The position numbers and the translations under genes are program-made. From contig QKMZ01000001.1 of NCBI GenBank assembly GCA_003242885.1, forward strand, positions 62,001 to 126,000: a stretch of DNA of 64,000 nucleotides, written 5' to 3'. The notes below the pieces were generated by a model. That model searched no databases. It was not told where the DNA came from and saw nothing but the letters and a program-made list of their open reading frames with translations. Positions 60,193 through 64,000 of this stretch are shown in pieces. The DNA is from Candidatus Melainabacteria bacterium (GTDB lineage: Bacteria; Cyanobacteriota; Vampirovibrionia; Obscuribacterales; Obscuribacteraceae). Each line of letters opens with the position of its first letter. The first letter of the stretch is position 1.

Positions 60193-63100
60193 ATGACTGA
60201 TTCGTCGGGACATATGCAAGATTCGGGAGCCGGAGGTGGCGGAGACGTCGTTCGGCTGATTACTCAGGCGCGCGCGTCCATGAAGGCGCGGGATTACGAA
60301 GCTGCCAAGGCTGGGTTCAAAAACATCTATGACTTCTTAAGTCGGCGCGGGCTGGGTGAAGGGCTGGAGGCGATGGAATGCCTCGCCGACCTTGGCGCGA
60401 CCCATATGGCTCTCAAGGAGTATGACGCCGCACTTTCCCAATATGCGCGCCTGGCTTCGATAATGGAGCGTAATCTTGGTGAGGCGAATGCCGAATTGCG
60501 GCAGCATTTGCGTCGTTATGCGCAAGCTTGTGATGTTGCTGGGAAGGTTAATGAGGCGAAACAGCTTTACAGCCGCGCGAATGACCTTGAGCGACGCTAT
60601 GGCGCCGTGCCGGCAAGAAGCAATGCAGGCAGTCTGACCGGGCGTTCGCAGTCCGGGGCACAAACTGCATTATCGCAAGAGTCAGCCTCTGGCGGAGGTT
60701 CGACCTTCGCTGAGGCTATTCAAGATGCTGTAGCTCGCTCTATGGCAAAGCTCGACAACCGAGGCAAGCCTTTCGATCCCGTTACTTCTCAGCCACCCAA
60801 ACAGGCCCCCGTAGGACCGCGCCCGTTTGTCTCTAATCCGCTTCCACCCTCGCCTTTTCAGAACCTTGTCAGTGAGGTGACGAAACCTAGGGATGCTGGC
60901 GGAGCCGGACAACCAGGTGGTAGTGTCCCGGAGCAACCCCTGGGGCAGACCCCCTTTCAGCCGCAGGGGCAAATGCAGCAGCAGGGCCAAAGTCAATCTG
61001 AGGGGCAACTGCAGGCCCAGGGTCAGGGGCAAACTCCGCCGCAGTCGCAAGGTCAGAATGCTGCGCCGCCGCTTATGGCGCAAGGTTTTACAGGGTCGCC
61101 TGCGATGCCGCAAGATGTGGCGATTCCAGCTTTCAAGGTCCCGAGCGAACTTTCCGACAGTCAATTTATCTATCGTCCCAGGGGAAATGCGGGTCAGCAA
61201 ACCGGCGAGCAGTCCAGCACTTCGACCGGCGGACAGTCCGGCACTTCAACCGGTGGACAGTCCAGCACTTCGACCGGCGGACAGTCCGGCACTTCAACCG
61301 GTGGACAGTCCGGCACTTCAACCGGCGGACATTCCAGCACTTCAACCGGTGGTAGTCAAAGCGGACTGGGACCAACTAGTTCTGGCGGAATGCGAGTAAG
61401 CGGCGGGCAACCTGTCGCTCCGACACCACAAGCGAAGGCTGATCCTGAAGCGGTGCAACGCGCGATTGCTGAGCATGCTGCTGCCAAGCATGCTGCAGCG
61501 CAGCAAGCAGAACAACAAGCCGCTTCGGATTTCTCATCCGGTTGGGCAGACTCTGCGCAAAACAGTTTTCCGCAACAAGCCGAAGAACACTCGTCGGCTA
61601 GCATGCACGAATCTGAGGTTCCGTGGGCAGACACTCATGATGCGCAGGAGGTACCTGGCGTTAGCCAGAGTGGAACTCACTGGCGTGCTCCTCGTCAGCC
61701 TGGCACCACCAGTGGTGATATGCCTTCGATCTCGCAAGATCGACCGATTATAGAAGAAGGCAATTTTGAGCCAATTTCCGGAGCGCGCCCTAATAACCAT
61801 CAAAGTGTTGAAGAGAGCCTTGATAAAGTTTTTGGTCAAAACGCCGGACCAGAGCAAGAGCGCGGCTCCAGTATCTATGCGGATCAACAAGGCTCGCAGC
61901 AAGCGGGTCCCAGATCGGTTTCGGGTGAAGCTGGTAACTCCCCGGTTCGCCGCACCAACCCAAGTCTGAATTCATCGAAGCTGCGACAGATGCAAAACCG
62001 TGGCACGACGCCTGAACCAAGACCTGGTTTGCGCGAAGATGTCGAGGAAACCACCAGTGCCGATTCATACAATACGCTGGCGCCTCTAGGATATGATCCC
62101 GCCGACTATGATCCTTCTGTTCCGACTCACCCATGGGCAGCTCCTGGTCAGGGTGCGTCGCCCCCGTCGTCCGATGAGTCGCGAAGTCCTGGTGCTAAGC
62201 GCGCTACTGCGGAGTGGCAAGTTGATCCGGCCGACGACATTCCAGAATCCAGTGTCGACATCGCCGATCCGCACCTGCCAACGGAAGCGCACCCTGACAG
62301 CGATGCATCAAAGGCGATGGCGCAATGGGGCGTGACTATCAGCGATCAACCGGAAGAACATTACCCACCTATTCGTCAGGACGATCGAAGACAAGGTCTG
62401 CAGCCTGTTGAAGAAGCCACTCCCGCAGGCGTTCCAAAGCCTTTCGACAGGCGGCAAAAGCCTAAGTCGATGAAGAATTTGCGCAGTCGTTTTGGGCAAA
62501 TAGACCCCGCGACAGAAGTCGATGATGCGGAATTTGCGGAATCAGAAGTGATGAATCCGTACAACGCTTCGGGGCAACCGTCAGTCAGTCCTGTCGGTCC
62601 ATACGAGGAAGATAGCCCATTGGGCGAACCGCGCTCTTTGCCGCCACAAACTCCACCTCGACGACTCGCCGATAATTCGATTTCCAACATGACACCACCG
62701 GAATTGCCGCCGGATCAAATGTTGACGCAATTGCCACCAGAAATGCCTCCGCCGCCTCCTCCTTCTATGAAGGGCCGCGGTCCACGTGGTTTGCTCGAAA
62801 GCAGTGGTCCTTATGCTGACTCAAGTCCTCCATCTGAGTTCGAGCCGCAAGTGCAACATGATCAAACGCCTCCGTTTGATGAAGGCGCTTCCGACGACAA
62901 TAGACCCTCCTCTATGATTTCACGGTTGGTCAGCAAACGACAGCATGATACTTCGCTGCAAAATGCAAACCCTAGTTTTGCCTCAGATGAGCTTCAGGTG
63001 CCGCCGCGCATTCGCTCTATGGTCGATGCTGCGCGTGCCAACATCAGTGACGGAAAGCATGCTGATGCTGCGCGACTGATGCAGAAAGTGGTCAATGATT

Positions 63101-64000
63101 TGGCTGAGGGCGGTTTGAAGGATAGCCGCTATGTGGCAGATTGTATGCTGATTTTGAGTGAAGCGTACGAAGCCTCTGGACAACTTGGACCGGCGATTAC
63201 TTCTTTCCACCAGCACGCGTTGATGGTTGAAAAACGCGTCGGGGTCAAAAATTACGAGAGCATCGGCAATTGGTACAGACTGGCGGTCTTGCTCGAGAAA
63301 GCGGGCGAAAAAGATGATGCGCGCACAATGTACGAGCATGCGCTCGCACTTGCTGTACAACATCTCGATCAAGATGATGAGCTGACTGCGAGCATTAAGT
63401 CATCTTACGAAGAGTTTCTCACTAATCCGGATAAGGCGACGAGAAAACCTGCGCCCACGGCTGAATACTCTAAAGAAGAGGTTCTTGCACAGAATAAAGA
63501 ACTCCGCACGTCTGCGCTCCAACAGCAAGAAAAACCCAGCAACAAAGGCGTGGTTGTATGGAGTACAGTGTCAGTCATAGTTTTAATCGCTGCGGGGATC
63601 TGGTTCTTTAGCCTGATGGGCAGCATGAACAAATCAATAGGTAACATTGATTCTGTTTCAACAGGCACCATCCCAGAGCAGGTCTTCGCAAACACTGATG
63701 GCGATGGGCTCTTGCGCTTCACTGGCACAGACAATTTAGAAGTGACCATCGATGGCAAATTGCGTCAGGTCAAATACGTCGTTTTGAAAAATGACCTTAG
63801 CGACCTGGCGACAATGTTCGTCAATGCCGGCGCTAAACAGACCGTCTGGATTCGCAAAGCGGCAGACGGCATGCTGGTTGACGACAATACCATGTTCTTC
63901 CAAAAGGACGCGCCTGAGCTTGCAATGGCTAACGAGATGCGTCGCATTGGTCAGCGCGTCGAAGAATACTATCAACTCAATCGATCATATCCACGCTATC
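60193..64000 (+). CDS. Very large TPR and Pro/Gln-rich membrane protein (partial)
   Basis: One frame is open from ATG 60193 to the window end, over 1,260 residues and still unfinished. Residues 1-140 are TPR (RASMKARDYEAAKAGFKNIY, EYDAALSQYARLASIMERN). Residues about 150-900 are a low-complexity region rich in Gln, Pro, Ser, Gly. It includes six tandem 8-residue units TGGQSGTS, encoded at 61201-61344. A second TPR set follows (about 930-1075, ARANISDGKHADAARLMQ). A membrane helix (about 1118-1138, VVVWSTVSVIVLIAAGIWFF) precedes the final domain. The early TPR part would be cytosolic, the end outside. The ribosome site is weak. Function unknown; perhaps a large scaffold or adhesin-associated protein. 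Confidence 0.8.
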   Translation, partial: MTDSSGHMQDSGAGGGGDVVRLITQARASMKARDYEAAKAGFKNIYDFLSRRGLGEGLEAMECLADLGATHMALKEYDAALSQYARLASIMERNLGEANAELRQHLRRYAQACDVAGKVNEAKQLYSRANDLERRYGAVPARSNAGSLTGRSQSGAQTALSQESASGGGSTFAEAIQDAVARSMAKLDNRGKPFDPVTSQPPKQAPVGPRPFVSNPLPPSPFQNLVSEVTKPRDAGGAGQPGGSVPEQPLGQTPFQPQGQMQQQGQSQSEGQLQAQGQGQTPPQSQGQNAAPPLMAQGFTGSPAMPQDVAIPAFKVPSELSDSQFIYRPRGNAGQQTGEQSSTSTGGQSGTSTGGQSSTSTGGQSGTSTGGQSGTSTGGHSSTSTGGSQSGLGPTSSGGMRVSGGQPVAPTPQAKADPEAVQRAIAEHAAAKHAAAQQAEQQAASDFSSGWADSAQNSFPQQAEEHSSASMHESEVPWADTHDAQEVPGVSQSGTHWRAPRQPGTTSGDMPSISQDRPIIEEGNFEPISGARPNNHQSVEESLDKVFGQNAGPEQERGSSIYADQQGSQQAGPRSVSGEAGNSPVRRTNPSLNSSKLRQMQNRGTTPEPRPGLREDVEETTSADSYNTLAPLGYDPADYDPSVPTHPWAAPGQGASPPSSDESRSPGAKRATAEWQVDPADDIPESSVDIADPHLPTEAHPDSDASKAMAQWGVTISDQPEEHYPPIRQDDRRQGLQPVEEATPAGVPKPFDRRQKPKSMKNLRSRFGQIDPATEVDDAEFAESEVMNPYNASGQPSVSPVGPYEEDSPLGEPRSLPPQTPPRRLADNSISNMTPPELPPDQMLTQLPPEMPPPPPPSMKGRGPRGLLESSGPYADSSPPSEFEPQVQHDQTPPFDEGASDDNRPSSMISRLVSKRQHDTSLQNANPSFASDELQVPPRIRSMVDAARANISDGKHADAARLMQKVVNDLAEGGLKDSRYVADCMLILSEAYEASGQLGPAITSFHQHALMVEKRVGVKNYESIGNWYRLAVLLEKAGEKDDARTMYEHALALAVQHLDQDDELTASIKSSYEEFLTNPDKATRKPAPTAEYSKEEVLAQNKELRTSALQQQEKPSNKGVVVWSTVSVIVLIAAGIWFFSLMGSMNKSIGNIDSVSTGTIPEQVFANTDGDGLLRFTGTDNLEVTIDGKLRQVKYVVLKNDLSDLATMFVNAGAKQTVWIRKAADGMLVDDNTMFFQKDAPELAMANEMRRIGQRVEEYYQLNRSYPRY
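61201..61344 (+). repeat. Six tandem 24-bp repeats inside the large TPR gene
   Basis: Units start at 61201, 61225, 61249, 61273, 61297 and 61321, roughly alternating between two versions (ACCGGCGGACAGTCCGGCAC and ACCGGTGGACAGTCCAGCAC). In frame they encode TGGQSGTS or TGGQSSTS. Copy number could vary between strains. Confidence 0.85.

Noticed and set aside
61201..61344. Possible CRISPR-like array
   Set aside because: Units are contiguous, in frame with a coding gene and have no spacers.

Overview
The window looks like a chromosomal segment of a Gram-negative-type bacterium rich in tetratricopeptide repeats (TPR). Base composition is close to half GC by eye. The mix is TPR proteins, a Ser/Thr kinase with leucine-rich repeats, LysM proteins without signal peptides, many two-component systems, a bacterial kynurenine operon and dispersed GTAGGGGCG-type intergenic repeats. 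This resembles Candidatus Obscuribacterales (Melainabacteria/Vampirovibrionia, the non-photosynthetic sisters of cyanobacteria). That assignment is inference from gene content; no rRNA or ribosomal protein gene is present to confirm it.

Layout. 0-10.8 kb: the C-terminus of a xanthine dehydrogenase-type molybdenum subunit, a secreted PHB-depolymerase-like esterase, a HAD phosphatase fused to a P-loop ATPase, a large membrane protein, a NYN-domain RNase, a Yip1-TlpA fusion and xdhC. 10.9-24.2 kb: an LRR Ser/Thr kinase, quinone oxidoreductase, FecR-like protein, PlsC-type acyltransferase, MFS transporter, a ribbon-helix-helix regulator, a jelly-roll domain protein and aldose 1-epimerase. 24.4-28.7 kb: a DegT aminotransferase divergent from a GMC oxidoreductase/sugar porter pair. 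28.8-32.3 kb: an ArsR-DUF2087 regulator, a double aspartyl protease and an HxlR/YceI divergent pair. 32.4-44 kb: a signalling island with three histidine kinases and four response regulators, plus TPR and LRV repeat proteins. 45.6-49.5 kb: a von Willebrand factor A (vWA) operon of Bat/Mxa type.

49.8-54.9 kb holds the most unusual feature. Five minus-strand promoters share a direct repeat of TGTCA with an 11-bp period. Each has a -10-like hexamer exactly 10 bp downstream, which is the architecture of a Pho box. Four lie upstream of LysM, EF-hand and orphan small-protein genes, and one has no clear gene. This looks like a small co-regulated regulon of leaderless proteins.

55-60 kb: a decayed IS256-type transposase, a SnoaL-like protein, an NlpC/P60-like protein lacking its catalytic residues, and a haaO-kynU-kmo operon (3-hydroxyanthranilate dioxygenase, kynureninase, kynurenine 3-monooxygenase). 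From 60.2 kb to the end runs one very large TPR/Pro-Gln-rich open membrane protein that is not closed inside the window.

No tRNA, rRNA, CRISPR array or intact insertion sequence was found. Intergenic DNA is rich in short GC hairpins and tandem repeats.
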